Shown: positions 17,197 to 25,891, counted from the stretch's first letter. The stretch is 64,000 nucleotides of DNA from Kingella potus (GCF_900451175.1 NZ_UGJJ01000001.1:930001-994000); one strand, 5' to 3'. The notes: generated by a model from the letters alone, not told the origin. Translations and numbers: made by a program.

Positions 17197-17601
17197 AGCT
17201 TGTGCATCGGATAAAATCGGATGGGATTATACGTCATCGCCGTTTTTGCGGCAGGCGGCGCGGCATATAAAAAGCGTGAAATTTCTTTCTTTATAAAACA
17301 TACTGTTACGACAAATAATCAAAAAAAATAAAAATTACGCTTGGTAATTGTTATCGTTGGCGATATTATGCGCATATCGGCAGCACGCCGATGCCCTTAA
17401 ACAAAGTTTTCAGTCATTTTTCCCAATCCGATACGGAGGCCTCCTATACGATTCAGTCTTTTTCCTCGATACTCAAAACCGAACCGGCCAAGCCCGCAGC
17501 GTATGTTGCGGGCTTGTGCTTTTGTGCCTTGCCTGCACGCCGCCGTGTGGGACGGGACAGGCTTGCTATAATCCGCGCCTCCGCCCGCGTCCGAATCCGC
17601 C
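17197..17601 (+). promoter_or_regulatory. Intergenic tldD-recG with recG -10 element
   Basis: No gene is supported in this 405-base gap; a 108-codon frame overlapping recG shows no protein-like pattern. A clear TATAAT at 17567-17572, preceded by TTGC, lies about 30 bases upstream of recG. An AT-rich stretch near 17320-17362 contains a loose Fur-box-like GGTAATTGTTATCG, which is too weak to call. Confidence 0.45.
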
Positions 17602-19641
17602 ATGACTCCCGAAACCAAAAAGCAGCTCAAAATCACCGACACCGCCGCCAAGAAGCTGGAAAAACTCAATCTGCACACCGCCTGGGATCTGGTGCTGCAT
17701 CTGCCGCTGCGCTATGAAGACGAAACCCACATCATGCCGCTGCGAGATGCGCCCGTAGGCGTGCCGTGCCAGGTAGAAGGGGAGGTGCTGCATCAGGAGG
17801 TGATGTTCAAACCGCGCAAACAGCTTATCGTGCAAATCGGCGACGGCGCGGGCAGCGTGTTGTTTTTGCGTTTTATCCACTTTTATCCCAGTCATCAGAA
17901 GCAAATGGCCGTGGGCAGGCGCATCCGTGCCGTAGGCGAAATCAAACACGGTTTTCACGGCGACGAGATGATTCACCCCAAAATCCGCGATGCCGAAACC
18001 GGCGGTCTGGCCGAGAGTCTCACGCCCGTTTACCCCACCGTAAACGGTCTCAACCAGCCCACCCTGCGCCGCATCATTCAGACGGCCTTGGACACCACGC
18101 CGCTGCACGACACCCTGCCCGACGCATTGTTAGGCCGTTTGAAACTGCCCCATCTGGCCGAAAGCCTGCGCCTTTTGCATGCTCCGCCGCCCGAATTTAC
18201 CGCCGCGCAGCTTTCAGACGGCACCTTGCCCGCTTGGCAGCGGCTCAAGTTTGACGAATTGTTGGCGCAGCAGCTTTCCATGCGGCTGGCGCGGCAAAAA
18301 CGTGTCAGCGGCCAAGCTATGCCGCTGGTCGGCGACGGCTCGCTCAGCCAAACCCTGTGCAACGCTTTGCCCTTCGTTCTTACCGGCGCACAAGAGCGCG
18401 CCGTAGCCGAAATCCGTCGGGATATGGCGCAAACTTTCCCCATGCACCGCCTGTTGCAGGGCGACGTAGGCAGCGGCAAGACCATCGTCGCCGCGCTTGC
18501 CGCGCTTGCCGCTATCGAAGCCGGTGCGCAAGTGGCTGTGATGGCGCCCACCGAAATCCTGGCCGAACAACATTTCATCAAATTCAAACAATGGTTTGCG
18601 CCGCTCGGTCTCGACATCGTATGGCTTTCCGGCAGCCAGCGTAAAAAAGCCAAAGAGCAAGCCAAAGCCCTACTTTCAGACGGCCTCGCCAAAATTGCCG
18701 TCGGCACGCACGCCCTGTTTCAAGACGAGGTTGTCTTTCAAAACCTCGGCCTCGTTATCGTTGACGAACAACACCGTTTCGGCGTTGCCCAACGCCTTGC
18801 CCTGAAAAACAAAGGCCGCGACGTACATCAGCTCATGATGTCTGCCACCCCCATTCCGCGCACCCTTGCCATGAGCTTTTTTGCCGACCTGGACGTATCC
18901 GTCATTGACGAGCTGCCTCCCGGCCGTACCCCCATCCAAACCCGTCTCGTCAACAGCCTGCGCCGGGCCGAAGTCGAAGGCTATCTGTTGGGCATCTGCC
19001 GCAAAGGCCAGCAGGCATATTGGGTCTGCCCCCTGATTGAAGAGAGTGAAACCCTCCAGTTACAAACCGCCACCGAAACCCTCGAACAGCTTCAGACGGC
19101 CTTGCCCGAACTCAATATCGGCCTCGTACACGGCCGCATGAAAGCCGCCGAAAAAGCCGCTGTGATGGCTGATTTTTCCGCAGGCCGTCTGAACGTACTT
19201 GTCGCCACCACCGTAATCGAAGTCGGCGTGGACGTGCCCAACGCCGCCCTGATGGTCATCGAACACGCCGAACGCATGGGGCTGGCGCAGCTCCACCAGC
19301 TTCGCGGGCGCGTCGGGCGCGGTGCGGCCAAAAGCGTGTGCGTCTTACTGTTTGCCGAACCCCTGAGCGAATTGTCCAAAGCGCGGCTCAAAGTGATTTA
19401 CGAACACACCGACGGCTTTGAAATCGCCCGCCAAGACCTCAATATCCGCGGACCCGGCGAATTTCTCGGCGCACGCCAAAGCGGCGTACCCATGCTGCGC
19501 TTTGCCAATCTCGAACAAGATTTGCAGCTTTTGGAACGCGCCCGCGAAATCGCCCCGCAACTGATCGAACAAAACCCCGAAATCGTCAAAGCACACTTAG
19601 ACAGATGGCTCGCCAGCCGCGAAGGCTATTTGGGCGCGTAA
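17602..19641 (+). CDS. recG: ATP-dependent DNA helicase RecG
   Basis: RecG remodels stalled replication forks and branched recombination intermediates. The 679-residue length is typical. The N-terminal OB-fold wedge domain covers about residues 50-150. Walker A GDVGSGKT is at 287-294, the DEQH box follows in LVIVDEQHRFGV, then SATPIPRTLAM (motif III). Motifs V and VI are VATTVIEVGVDVPNA and QLRGRVGRG. The C-terminal TRG hook ends GPGEFLGARQSG. Several uptake sequences lie inside the coding region (for example those encoding LLSDGLAK and AGRLNVL). Confidence 0.97.
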   Translation: MTPETKKQLKITDTAAKKLEKLNLHTAWDLVLHLPLRYEDETHIMPLRDAPVGVPCQVEGEVLHQEVMFKPRKQLIVQIGDGAGSVLFLRFIHFYPSHQKQMAVGRRIRAVGEIKHGFHGDEMIHPKIRDAETGGLAESLTPVYPTVNGLNQPTLRRIIQTALDTTPLHDTLPDALLGRLKLPHLAESLRLLHAPPPEFTAAQLSDGTLPAWQRLKFDELLAQQLSMRLARQKRVSGQAMPLVGDGSLSQTLCNALPFVLTGAQERAVAEIRRDMAQTFPMHRLLQGDVGSGKTIVAALAALAAIEAGAQVAVMAPTEILAEQHFIKFKQWFAPLGLDIVWLSGSQRKKAKEQAKALLSDGLAKIAVGTHALFQDEVVFQNLGLVIVDEQHRFGVAQRLALKNKGRDVHQLMMSATPIPRTLAMSFFADLDVSVIDELPPGRTPIQTRLVNSLRRAEVEGYLLGICRKGQQAYWVCPLIEESETLQLQTATETLEQLQTALPELNIGLVHGRMKAAEKAAVMADFSAGRLNVLVATTVIEVGVDVPNAALMVIEHAERMGLAQLHQLRGRVGRGAAKSVCVLLFAEPLSELSKARLKVIYEHTDGFEIARQDLNIRGPGEFLGARQSGVPMLRFANLEQDLQLLERAREIAPQLIEQNPEIVKAHLDRWLASREGYLGA

Positions 19642-19648
19642 ACGCAAC

Positions 19649-19690
19649 AGGCCGTCTGAAAAGCGTGTTTTAACGTTTTCAGACGGCCTC
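19649..19690. terminator. DUS inverted-repeat terminator after recG
   Basis: AGGCCGTCTGAAAA and its complement are separated by 14 bases, seven bases after the recG stop. Confidence 0.55.
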
Positions 19691-19709
19691 AACACCCGCC
19701 AAACCAAGC

Positions 19710-20411
19710 ATGAACGAATTTACCCATTATTTTTCAGACGGCAGCCCCGTGCGCATCGTACTGAAACAAACAGCCAAGAAAAACATCATCCTGCGCCCGC
19801 TTGCCGCCGATGCGCTGAGCGTCAATGCGCCCAAATGGCTGGGGCGGCGCAGATTGGAGGCGTGGCTGGCGGCAAACGGGGAAACGCTGCGGCAGACGCT
19901 GGGGCGTTGGACGGAGAGGCCGTCTGAAAACGGAGCGGACGGCCTGCCCGAGGCGATATGGTTTCGCGGATGCAGGGCGGCGGTGGCGGCGCAGGGCGGC
20001 ATCTCCCGTGTGTTGCTGGCACCGGAGTGCATCCTGCTGCCCGAAGCCGCGCCGGCCGAACAAAGGCGGCTGCTCAAAACCGCCCTGCGCGAATGTGCCG
20101 CGCAAACCCTGCTGCCGCGCCTGCACGGCCACGCAGGCCGTCTGAACCTGCACCCTGCCGCGGCCGCCCTGTCCGATGCGAAGACTTTTTGGGGCGTATG
20201 CCGCGCCCGCACGGGGATACGGCTCAACTGGCGGCTGGTACTCGCGCCGGATTTTGTTGCCGACTACGTCTGCGTACACGAACTCTGCCACCTGCCGCAT
20301 CCGAACCACAGCGCGGCATTTTGGGAGCTGGTCGGCCGCCATACGCCGCACACGCAGGCGGCGAAGGCATGGCTCAAAGCGCACGGGCGGGAGCTGTTTG
20401 TACTGGGCTAG
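19710..20411 (+). CDS. YgjP-type (DUF45) putative metal-dependent hydrolase
   Basis: A 233-residue protein of the YgjP/SprT-like M48-related family. The zinc-binding motif is HELCHLPHPNHSAAFW near residues 190-205, giving HExxH plus a third His six residues on. The upstream KTFWGVCRARTGIRLNWRLV block is family-typical (usually KxRWGSC). Here the segment reads AKTFWGVCRART, so the usual Arg/Lys before W is Thr-Phe. The substrate is unknown. At least two uptake sequences are embedded in the gene, including one in the first ten codons (HYFSDG). Confidence 0.85.
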   Translation: MNEFTHYFSDGSPVRIVLKQTAKKNIILRPLAADALSVNAPKWLGRRRLEAWLAANGETLRQTLGRWTERPSENGADGLPEAIWFRGCRAAVAAQGGISRVLLAPECILLPEAAPAEQRRLLKTALRECAAQTLLPRLHGHAGRLNLHPAAAALSDAKTFWGVCRARTGIRLNWRLVLAPDFVADYVCVHELCHLPHPNHSAAFWELVGRHTPHTQAAKAWLKAHGRELFVLG

Positions 20412-20940
20412 GGCGAACGCAGAGGCCGTCTGAAAACACCCGATACGGATTTTCAGACGGCCTATGTCTTTTGTTTCCTTCCGCAAGCCCCGTCGAAACG
20501 GCGACAGCCCCCACCCTAACCCTCCCCCGCAGGCGGGGGAGGGAACAAAAGCAGAGGCCGTCTGAAACCGACGAATCCGCCGCAAATCCACTTCTTCCCC
20601 CGCAGGCGGGAGAGGGAATAGAGACCGTCTGAAAAGCATCAGCCGCGTGCGTCGCTGGGCGACACACCCTACTTTAACGGCAGAGGCTGTTTGAAACAGA
20701 TTTTTCAGACGGCCTGTTTTCCGATTGTCGGGAACGCGTGCGTGGCTGCGCCACACACCCTACGGCGGATTCGGCAATGCTGTATCCGGCGCGGGCAATG
20801 TTGCCGTTCGGGTAGGGTGTGCCGCCTAAGCGGCGCACGCGTTTTGTGCACAGGGTGGCGTTTGGCGGATAAGGAAAATATGAGGCCGTCTGAAAACGGT
20901 AAAACGCTTTTCAGACGGCCTTTTTGTACGGCGGTGCCGC
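20412..20940. repeat. Repeat-rich intergenic region
   Basis: No gene is supported in this 529-base gap. It contains DUS pairs at about 20422-20462 and 20882-20922, and two hairpins built on CCCCCGCAGGCGGGG (about 20522-20547 and 20598-20622). Three copies of the dispersed GTGCGTCGC repeat lie at 20643-20672, 20733-20763 and 20812-20842. The last two face each other. Short frames across it follow the repeats and look non-coding. Confidence 0.7.
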
Positions 20941-21666
20941 TTAGTGCATCACTTGGGCGAGGAATTGTTTGGCGCGTTCGCTTTGCGGGTTGCGGAAAAA
21001 CGCTTCGGGCGGTGCGTCTTCGACGATTTGGCCGTGATCGACGAAAATCACGCGGTCGGCCACTTCGCGGGCGAAGCCCATTTCGTGGGTTACGCACATC
21101 ATGGTCATGCCGCTTTGGGCGAGGTCTTTCATTACTTTGAGCACTTCGCCGACCATTTCGGGATCGAGGGCGGAGGTGGGTTCGTCAAACAGCATCACGG
21201 CCGGCTCCATCGCCAGCCCGCGCGCGATGGCCACGCGCTGCTGCTGGCCGCCGGAAAGTTCGCCCGGCAGGGCGGACTGCTTGTGGGCAAGGCCGACGCG
21301 TTCGAGCAGGCTGACGGCTTTGGGCACGGCATCTTCGCGTTTCTGCTTTTTGACGCGCACGGGCGAGAGGATGATGTTTTCCAGCACGGTAAGGTGCGGG
21401 TAGAGGTTGAAGTGTTGGAAGACGAAGCCGACTTCGGTGCGTATTTTGTTGAGATCGGTTTTCGGGTCGGCAACGTTGATGCCGTCCACCCAAATCTCGC
21501 CGCTTTGGATTTTTTCGAGTTGGTTGATGGTGCGGATGAGGGTGGATTTGCCGCTGCCGGAGGGGCCGCAGATGACGACGACTTCGCCCTGTTTTACTTC
21601 GAGGCTGACATTGTTGATGACGTGGAGGTCTTTGAAGTATTTGTTGACGTTTTTCAGTTTGATCAT
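20941..21666 (-). CDS. Polar amino-acid ABC transporter ATP-binding protein (GlnQ/GltL type)
   Basis: A 241-residue ABC ATPase of the polar amino-acid importer class. Walker A is GPSGSGKST (about residues 34-42), the Q-loop is in FVFQHFNLYPHLT, the signature motif is LSGGQQQRVAIARGL, Walker B is AVMLFDEPTSALD, and the H-loop is CVTHEMGF. It is closest in pattern to GlnQ/GltL. No permease or binding protein adjoins it, so partners must lie elsewhere. Its start overlaps the stop of rsmA by four bases, so the two are probably cotranscribed. Confidence 0.93.
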   Translation of the reverse strand: MIKLKNVNKYFKDLHVINNVSLEVKQGEVVVICGPSGSGKSTLIRTINQLEKIQSGEIWVDGINVADPKTDLNKIRTEVGFVFQHFNLYPHLTVLENIILSPVRVKKQKREDAVPKAVSLLERVGLAHKQSALPGELSGGQQQRVAIARGLAMEPAVMLFDEPTSALDPEMVGEVLKVMKDLAQSGMTMMCVTHEMGFAREVADRVIFVDHGQIVEDAPPEAFFRNPQSERAKQFLAQVMH

Positions 21667-22484
21667 GGTGTTTCCAATCGTTGCGGCTTGGCCGGAACCG
21701 GTGTTCGGACGGCCTTTTGTATCAAAAGGTTGCTCAGGACGACGTATTTTTCCGGAGCGATGTGTTCGGGGCGCTCCTGCGGGTCTATGCCTGCGGCCTG
21801 CAAAGCATTGTCGTGCGCCAGTCCTTTGAGGTTGTTGCGTATGGTTTTGCGCCGCTGGTGGAAGGCGGCTTTCACCAGTTTGGCAAAATGGGCGAAGTTT
21901 TCCGCTTTGCCGATGCGGTGTTGCAGCGGAATCATGCGGACAACGGCGGAATCGACTTTCGGCGCGGGCGTGAAGGCTTCGGGCGGTACGTCGATCAGCC
22001 GCTCCATTTCGAAAAAGTATTGCAGCATGACGCTGAGGCGGCCGTAGTCGTTGCTTTGCGGGAGGGCGGTCATGCGCTCGACCACTTCTTTTTGCAGCAT
22101 AAAGTGCATATCGGTTACGTCGCCGGCAATTTCGCTCAGGCGGAACAGCAGCGGCGTGGAAATATTGTAGGGCAGGTTGCCGACGATTTTCTTTTTGCCC
22201 GCGATGCTGTTGAAATCAAACTGTAAAACATCGCCTTCGTGGATGACGAGTTTGCCGGCAAAGGGCAGGGTTTTCAGGCGGGATATGATGTCGCGGTCGA
22301 TTTCGACAACGTGCAGGCGTTGGAGTTTGGCTGCCAGCGGGGCGGTGATGGCGGCGAGGCCGGGGCCGATTTCGATAACGGTGTCGTCGGGCTGTGGGCG
22401 CACGGCGTTGACGATGTCGGCGATGATGCGCGTGTCCTGCAAAAAGTTCTGCCCGAAACGCTTTCGGGCTTTGTGTTCTTTCAT
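21663..22484 (-). CDS. rsmA: 16S rRNA dimethyladenosine transferase RsmA (KsgA)
   Basis: RsmA dimethylates two adjacent adenines in the 3' hairpin of 16S rRNA, a late step of 30S assembly. The 273-residue product begins MKEHKARKRFGQNFLQD. Its SAM-binding motif I is VIEIGPGLAAIT (about 37-48), the acidic motif II is VVEIDRD, and the catalytic motif IV is NLPYNIS. The start at 22484 matches the family; a longer frame upstream contains an uptake sequence and is rejected. Its stop overlaps the ABC ATPase start. A -10 element (TACAAT, 22513-22518) lies about 29 bases upstream. Confidence 0.97.
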   Translation of the reverse strand: MKEHKARKRFGQNFLQDTRIIADIVNAVRPQPDDTVIEIGPGLAAITAPLAAKLQRLHVVEIDRDIISRLKTLPFAGKLVIHEGDVLQFDFNSIAGKKKIVGNLPYNISTPLLFRLSEIAGDVTDMHFMLQKEVVERMTALPQSNDYGRLSVMLQYFFEMERLIDVPPEAFTPAPKVDSAVVRMIPLQHRIGKAENFAHFAKLVKAAFHQRRKTIRNNLKGLAHDNALQAAGIDPQERPEHIAPEKYVVLSNLLIQKAVRTPVPAKPQRLETP

Positions 22485-22512
22485 GGTGTTGCGGTTTGGG
22501 GTAAAGTTGCGC

Positions 22513-22518
22513 ATTGTA
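22513..22518 (-). promoter_or_regulatory. Probable -10 element of rsmA
   Basis: TACAAT on the minus strand, with an uptake sequence filling the upstream spacer, about 29 bases before the rsmA start. Confidence 0.4.
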
Positions 22519-22595
22519 GCCGAAAAGGCCGTCTGAAAAACGGTTTCGCGCGGCTCGATACGGATTTTTTTACCCGCCAACCGAAAGGAACTGTT

Positions 22596-22721
22596 ATGAA
22601 AACGCTGCTGTCCCTCTGCTTCGTCCTCGCGCTCGCCGCCTGTGCTTCCCGCCCTTCTGCGGGAGACAGTGAAATCTACGGCGAAATCAAGACGGGGGTG
22701 GAAACTGTGCATACGCGCTGA
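22596..22721 (+). CDS. Small lipoprotein (41 residues)
   Basis: The frame starts MKTLLSLCFVLALAACASRP, which is a full lipoprotein signal peptide with lipobox LAAC (lipidated Cys16). A good AAAGGAA ribosome site lies upstream. The mature part is only about 26 residues and ends in GVETVHTR. It is too short for confident family assignment; the Neisseria/Pseudomonas small-lipoprotein group is the best guess. A DUS-pair terminator follows within 40 bases, which supports a real transcription unit. Confidence 0.65.
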   Translation: MKTLLSLCFVLALAACASRPSAGDSEIYGEIKTGVETVHTR

Positions 22722-22756
22722 TGAGTCCTGCGCCGTTGCCGCGCCGCTGTGGAAAA

Positions 22757-22786
22757 AGGCCGTCTGAAAATGTTTTCAGACGGCCT
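22757..22786. terminator. DUS inverted-repeat terminator
   Basis: AGGCCGTCTGAAAA and TTTTCAGACGGCCT are spaced by two bases between two convergent lipoprotein genes, so it can serve both. Confidence 0.6.
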
Positions 22787-22814
22787 GTGTTTACGGATGA
22801 AACGGCGGCAGGAT

Positions 22815-23027
22815 TCAGCGGTGGCGGTGTACCTGGCTGCCGATAACGCCGCCGAGTGCCGCGCCGCCGAGTGTCGAGCCGGTGTCGCCGCCGATGAGGT
22901 TGCCGGCCACGCCGCCGATGACTGCGCCGGCAGCGGTGTTGCGCTGGGTTTGGCTGAGGCCGTTGCAGGCGCTCAGGGACAGGACGGCGGCGGCGATGGC
23001 GGCTGTTTTCACGAATAACGGTTTCAT
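22815..23027 (-). CDS. Glycine-zipper lipoprotein
   Basis: A 70-residue lipoprotein: the signal MKPLFVKTAAIAAAVLSLSAC ends at a lipobox LSAC (Cys21). A glycine-zipper 2TM-like segment follows, GAVIGGVAGNLIGGDTG then LGGAALGGVIGSQV, of the kind seen in SlyB, Pcp and osmotically induced OsmB-like proteins. The tail is HRHR. AGGAGT lies seven bases upstream of the ATG, which decides the start. An outer-membrane location is inferred; no function is assigned. Confidence 0.85.
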   Translation of the reverse strand: MKPLFVKTAAIAAAVLSLSACNGLSQTQRNTAAGAVIGGVAGNLIGGDTGSTLGGAALGGVIGSQVHRHR

Positions 23028-23150
23028 GCGTACTCCTTGGTTTTGTTGTGGGATAAAAACGCCATTCCGTTTGCTAAAATGGCGGGGCAAGAATACACAC
23101 GCCCCGTGTTGGCGGGCGTTTGCCGGAGTTAAACTTTCAAAAGGTTTGTT

Positions 23151-23600
23151 ATGTCTGCCTATCCGTGGTTTCACATTGTCCATTTGTTTTGCGCCGTGGC
23201 TTTTGTCGGCGGCGTGTTTTTCGAGGGTTTGGTTTTGAGTGTGATGCACACCAAAGCCGTGTCGCGCGGGGCGCGGCAGGAGGTGGAGCGTGCTTTGTCC
23301 AAACGTGCGGTGAAGGTGATGCCGTGGATTGTGGCGGGGGTGTTCCTTTCGGGCGCGGGGATGGCGTATTTGCGCTATCTGCCCAATCTGGCGCAGCCTT
23401 TTGCTTCGTCGTTCAATACCCAGCTTGCGTTGAAAATCCTGATTGCGTGCGGCATTCTGGTGCATTTTGTGATTGCGGTAACGAAGATGCGGCGCGGTAC
23501 GCTGACGAAGGGCTGGTCGCGCTATATCCATGCCGCCGTGCTGGTGCATATGGTGCTGATTGTGCTGCTGGCGAAAACGATGTTTTATGCGGTGTGGTAG
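23151..23600 (+). CDS. CopD-superfamily membrane protein
   Basis: A 149-residue protein with four membrane segments (about residues 7-27, 58-76, 90-107 and 126-145). It has the HxxxAVAFVGGVFFEG opening and scattered His residues (His8, His11 and His in the last helix) typical of the small CopD/PF05425-like integral membrane proteins. That superfamily includes copper-resistance CopD, but the copper link is only inferred. It stands alone with a DUS-pair terminator after it. Confidence 0.75.
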   Translation: MSAYPWFHIVHLFCAVAFVGGVFFEGLVLSVMHTKAVSRGARQEVERALSKRAVKVMPWIVAGVFLSGAGMAYLRYLPNLAQPFASSFNTQLALKILIACGILVHFVIAVTKMRRGTLTKGWSRYIHAAVLVHMVLIVLLAKTMFYAVW

Positions 23601-23693
23601 GCGCGGGGCTGCCGCAAGGCAAGAGGCCGTCTGAAAACACCGGCATCCGCAACCGCGTGCGTGGCAGAGCCACACGCGCTGTTTGAAAGGCAG

Positions 23694-23725
23694 AGGCCGT
23701 CTGAAAAAGATTTTTCAGACGGCCT
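23694..23725. terminator. DUS inverted-repeat terminator
   Basis: A DUS pair lies between the convergent CopD-like gene and corC. One copy of the dispersed GTGCGT(C/G)GC repeat lies just before it (23653-23680). Confidence 0.55.
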
Positions 23726-23745
23726 TTCGTTTTGGTTTTCAAGGT

Positions 23746-24591
23746 TTATTCTTTGTGTTCTTTGTCTTTCATGCGTACGGCCATCAGGGTGTGCAGGCGG
23801 CGGTGGTCGGCGCGGGCAACGGTGAAGAGCAGGGGCGGCAGGGCGATTTTGTCGCCGCGTACGGGCAGGCGGCCGAACTCTTGGATGACGAGGCCGCCGA
23901 TGGTGTCGGCTTCTTCGCCGGAATAGTTGGTGCCGAAACAGGCGTTGATGTCTTCGATTTCGGTTACGGCGTTGATGCGCCAGCGTTCGGCGGATACGGG
24001 GAAGATGTTGTCGGCGGAGTCGTCTTCGTCAAATTCGTCTTCGATGTCGCCGATGATGGCTTCGATGATGTCTTCAAAGGTTACGAGGCCGGAGGTGCCG
24101 CCGTATTCGTCTACGACGATGGCCATGTGCAGGCGTTGTTCGCGGAAGGTTTTGAGCAGGGCGTTGAGGGATTTGCCTTCGGGTACGAAGCAGGCGGGGC
24201 GCAGGAGGCTTTCGAGGCCGAAGGGTTCGCTGCTGCCGATGTATTTGAGCAGGTCTTTGGCGTGGAGGATGCCGAGGATGGTGTCTTTGTCGCCGTCGAT
24301 AACGGGGAAGCGGGAATGGGCGGTTTCGATGATGTAGGGGATGATGCGTTCGAGGCTGTCGCCGGCTTTGACGACGCTCATTTGCGAGCGGGTAATCATC
24401 ACGTCGCGCACTTCGAGATCGGCAAAGTCGAGGACTTTTTCCAAACGCTGCATGGTGTCGGCATCGAAGGCCTGCTGTTCGTGCGCCTGTTGCAGCAGGG
24501 CGAGTACGCCTTCGGCGGTGTCGGGGGCGTTGCCGCTGATGCGGTGGATGATGCGTTCGAGGAGGTTGGGTTTCGACGGGCTGCCGTCCAT
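23746..24591 (-). CDS. corC: HlyC/CorC family CBS-domain protein (YbeX-like)
   Basis: A 281-residue soluble member of the HlyC/CorC family. Two CBS domains occupy about residues 70-190 (RDVMITRSQM opens the first). A C-terminal CorC_HlyC domain follows from about 205, with INAVTEIEDINACFG and the TIGGLVIQEFGRLP motif. There is no DUF21 membrane domain, so it matches YbeX rather than YfjD. It lies 10 bases downstream of ybeY, the conserved pairing in proteobacteria. The family is linked to Mg2+/Co2+ handling and ribosome maturation. Confidence 0.92.
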   Translation of the reverse strand: MDGSPSKPNLLERIIHRISGNAPDTAEGVLALLQQAHEQQAFDADTMQRLEKVLDFADLEVRDVMITRSQMSVVKAGDSLERIIPYIIETAHSRFPVIDGDKDTILGILHAKDLLKYIGSSEPFGLESLLRPACFVPEGKSLNALLKTFREQRLHMAIVVDEYGGTSGLVTFEDIIEAIIGDIEDEFDEDDSADNIFPVSAERWRINAVTEIEDINACFGTNYSGEEADTIGGLVIQEFGRLPVRGDKIALPPLLFTVARADHRRLHTLMAVRMKDKEHKE

Positions 24592-24601
24592 TGTGTTTTT
24601 C

Positions 24602-25108
24602 CTATTTGTACGGGTCGGGGTATGCTAACTGATTCAGCAATGCGGTTTCAAGGGCTTCCATTTCTTCGGCTTCGCTGTCGGCGGCGTGGTCGTAGCCCAT
24701 GAGGTGCAGTACGCCGTGGATGGTGAGGTGGGCGTAGTGCTGTTCGGGGGTTTTGCCTTGCGTCGCCGCTTCTCGGAGGACGACTTGGGGGCAGATGACG
24801 AGATCGCCGTGCAGGCCGTCTGAAAGGGCGGGGGCGATGAGGGTTTGGTCTTCGTCGAGGGCGAAGCTCAATACGTTGGTGGCGTAGTCTTTGCCTCGGT
24901 AGTCGCGGTTGCAGGCGCGGGCTTCGTCTTCGTCAAGGAGGACGACGGAGATTTCGGCGCGGCGGTATTGCTGTTTGACGGCCTGCCATATCCAGCGGCG
25001 GAATTGGTTTTCCGCCGGCACGGTGTTGTCGGAGGAGCGGTTGTCCAAATGCAGTTCGAGGCGTTGGCGCAGGATTTTGGCGAAGGGGTGGCGTTTGGCG
25101 CGTTTCAT
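24602..25108 (-). CDS. ybeY: Endoribonuclease YbeY
   Basis: YbeY is a zinc endoribonuclease acting in 16S rRNA maturation and 70S quality control. The 168-residue product carries the zinc motif HGVLHLMGYDH (HxxxHxxxxxH) near residues 130-140 and the upstream NVLSFALDED block. An internal uptake sequence encodes LSDGLHGD. It starts MKRAKRHPFAKILRQRLELH. It is followed by corC 10 bases on. Confidence 0.95.
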   Translation of the reverse strand: MKRAKRHPFAKILRQRLELHLDNRSSDNTVPAENQFRRWIWQAVKQQYRRAEISVVLLDEDEARACNRDYRGKDYATNVLSFALDEDQTLIAPALSDGLHGDLVICPQVVLREAATQGKTPEQHYAHLTIHGVLHLMGYDHAADSEAEEMEALETALLNQLAYPDPYK

Positions 25109-25185
25109 GGGGCGGTGTGCGGAAAAAGCGGTGATGATACTGGAAAACTGCGGCTTGTGTCGGCAATCGGTGCCGCTGTGCTTTG

Positions 25186-25223
25186 AGGCCGTCTGAAAAC
25201 CGTTGGGCGTTTTCAGACGGCCT
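25186..25223. terminator. DUS inverted-repeat terminator after ung
   Basis: AGGCCGTCTGAAAAC and its complement flank a short loop directly past the ung stop codon. Confidence 0.55.
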
Positions 25224-25231
25224 TGCGGTTG

Positions 25232-25891
25232 TTAAAGCTGCCAGTCGATCGGGGTTTGGCCGTGCGCGTGCAGGTAGGTGTTGGTTTGGGAGAAGGGGCG
25301 GCTGCCGAAAAAGCCTCTATATGCGGAGAGGGGCGAGGGGTGGGGGGCGGTGAGGACGAGGTGGCGGCTGCGGTCGATAAATGCGCCTTTCTTTTGCGCG
25401 TGGCCGCCCCATAGGATGAAGACGAGGCCGGTGCGTTCTTCGGCGAGACGGCGGATGACGGTGTCGGTGAAGGTTTCCCAGCCGAGTGCGGCGTGGGAGT
25501 GTGCCTGTCCGGCTCGGACGGTGAGGACGGTGTTCAGCAGCAGCACGCCTTGTTCCGCCCAAGGTTGCAGGCAGCCGGTGGCGGGGATTCGGAAGCCGGG
25601 GATGTCGTCGGCGAGTTCTTTGTAGATGTTTTGCAGCGAAGGGGGGACGGGGATGCCGGGTCGGACGGAAAAGGCGAGGCCGTGCGCCTGGCCTGCGCCG
25701 TGGTAGGGGTCTTGGCCGAGGATGACGGCTTTGACGGCGGCAAATTCCGTGGCTTTGAAAGCGTTGAATACGTCGGCGGCGGGCGGGTAGACGGTTTGGC
25801 CGTTTTCGCGTTCGGTGCGGACGGTGTCGAGAATCCGGCGGAAATAGGGTTTTTGTTTTTCGTCGGCGAGGGCTTGGGTCCAGGTGTGCAT
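25232..25891 (-). CDS. ung: Uracil-DNA glycosylase
   Basis: Ung removes uracil from DNA to start base-excision repair. The 219-residue product has the catalytic water-activating motif GQDPYHG (Asp61) and the LLLNTVLTVR block. The DNA-intercalating HPSPLSAYRG loop near residue 187 carries the catalytic His. Length and start are typical. It is monocistronic, bracketed by DUS-pair terminators. Confidence 0.97.
   Translation of the reverse strand: MHTWTQALADEKQKPYFRRILDTVRTERENGQTVYPPAADVFNAFKATEFAAVKAVILGQDPYHGAGQAHGLAFSVRPGIPVPPSLQNIYKELADDIPGFRIPATGCLQPWAEQGVLLLNTVLTVRAGQAHSHAALGWETFTDTVIRRLAEERTGLVFILWGGHAQKKGAFIDRSRHLVLTAPHPSPLSAYRGFFGSRPFSQTNTYLHAHGQTPIDWQL

Noticed and set aside
17340..17362. 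Fur box near the tldD-recG gap
   Set aside because: GGTAATTGTTATCG matches only part of the consensus and no iron gene follows.
17391..17717. 108-codon plus-strand frame overlapping recG start
   Set aside because: No ribosome site, and most of it is an alternate frame of recG.
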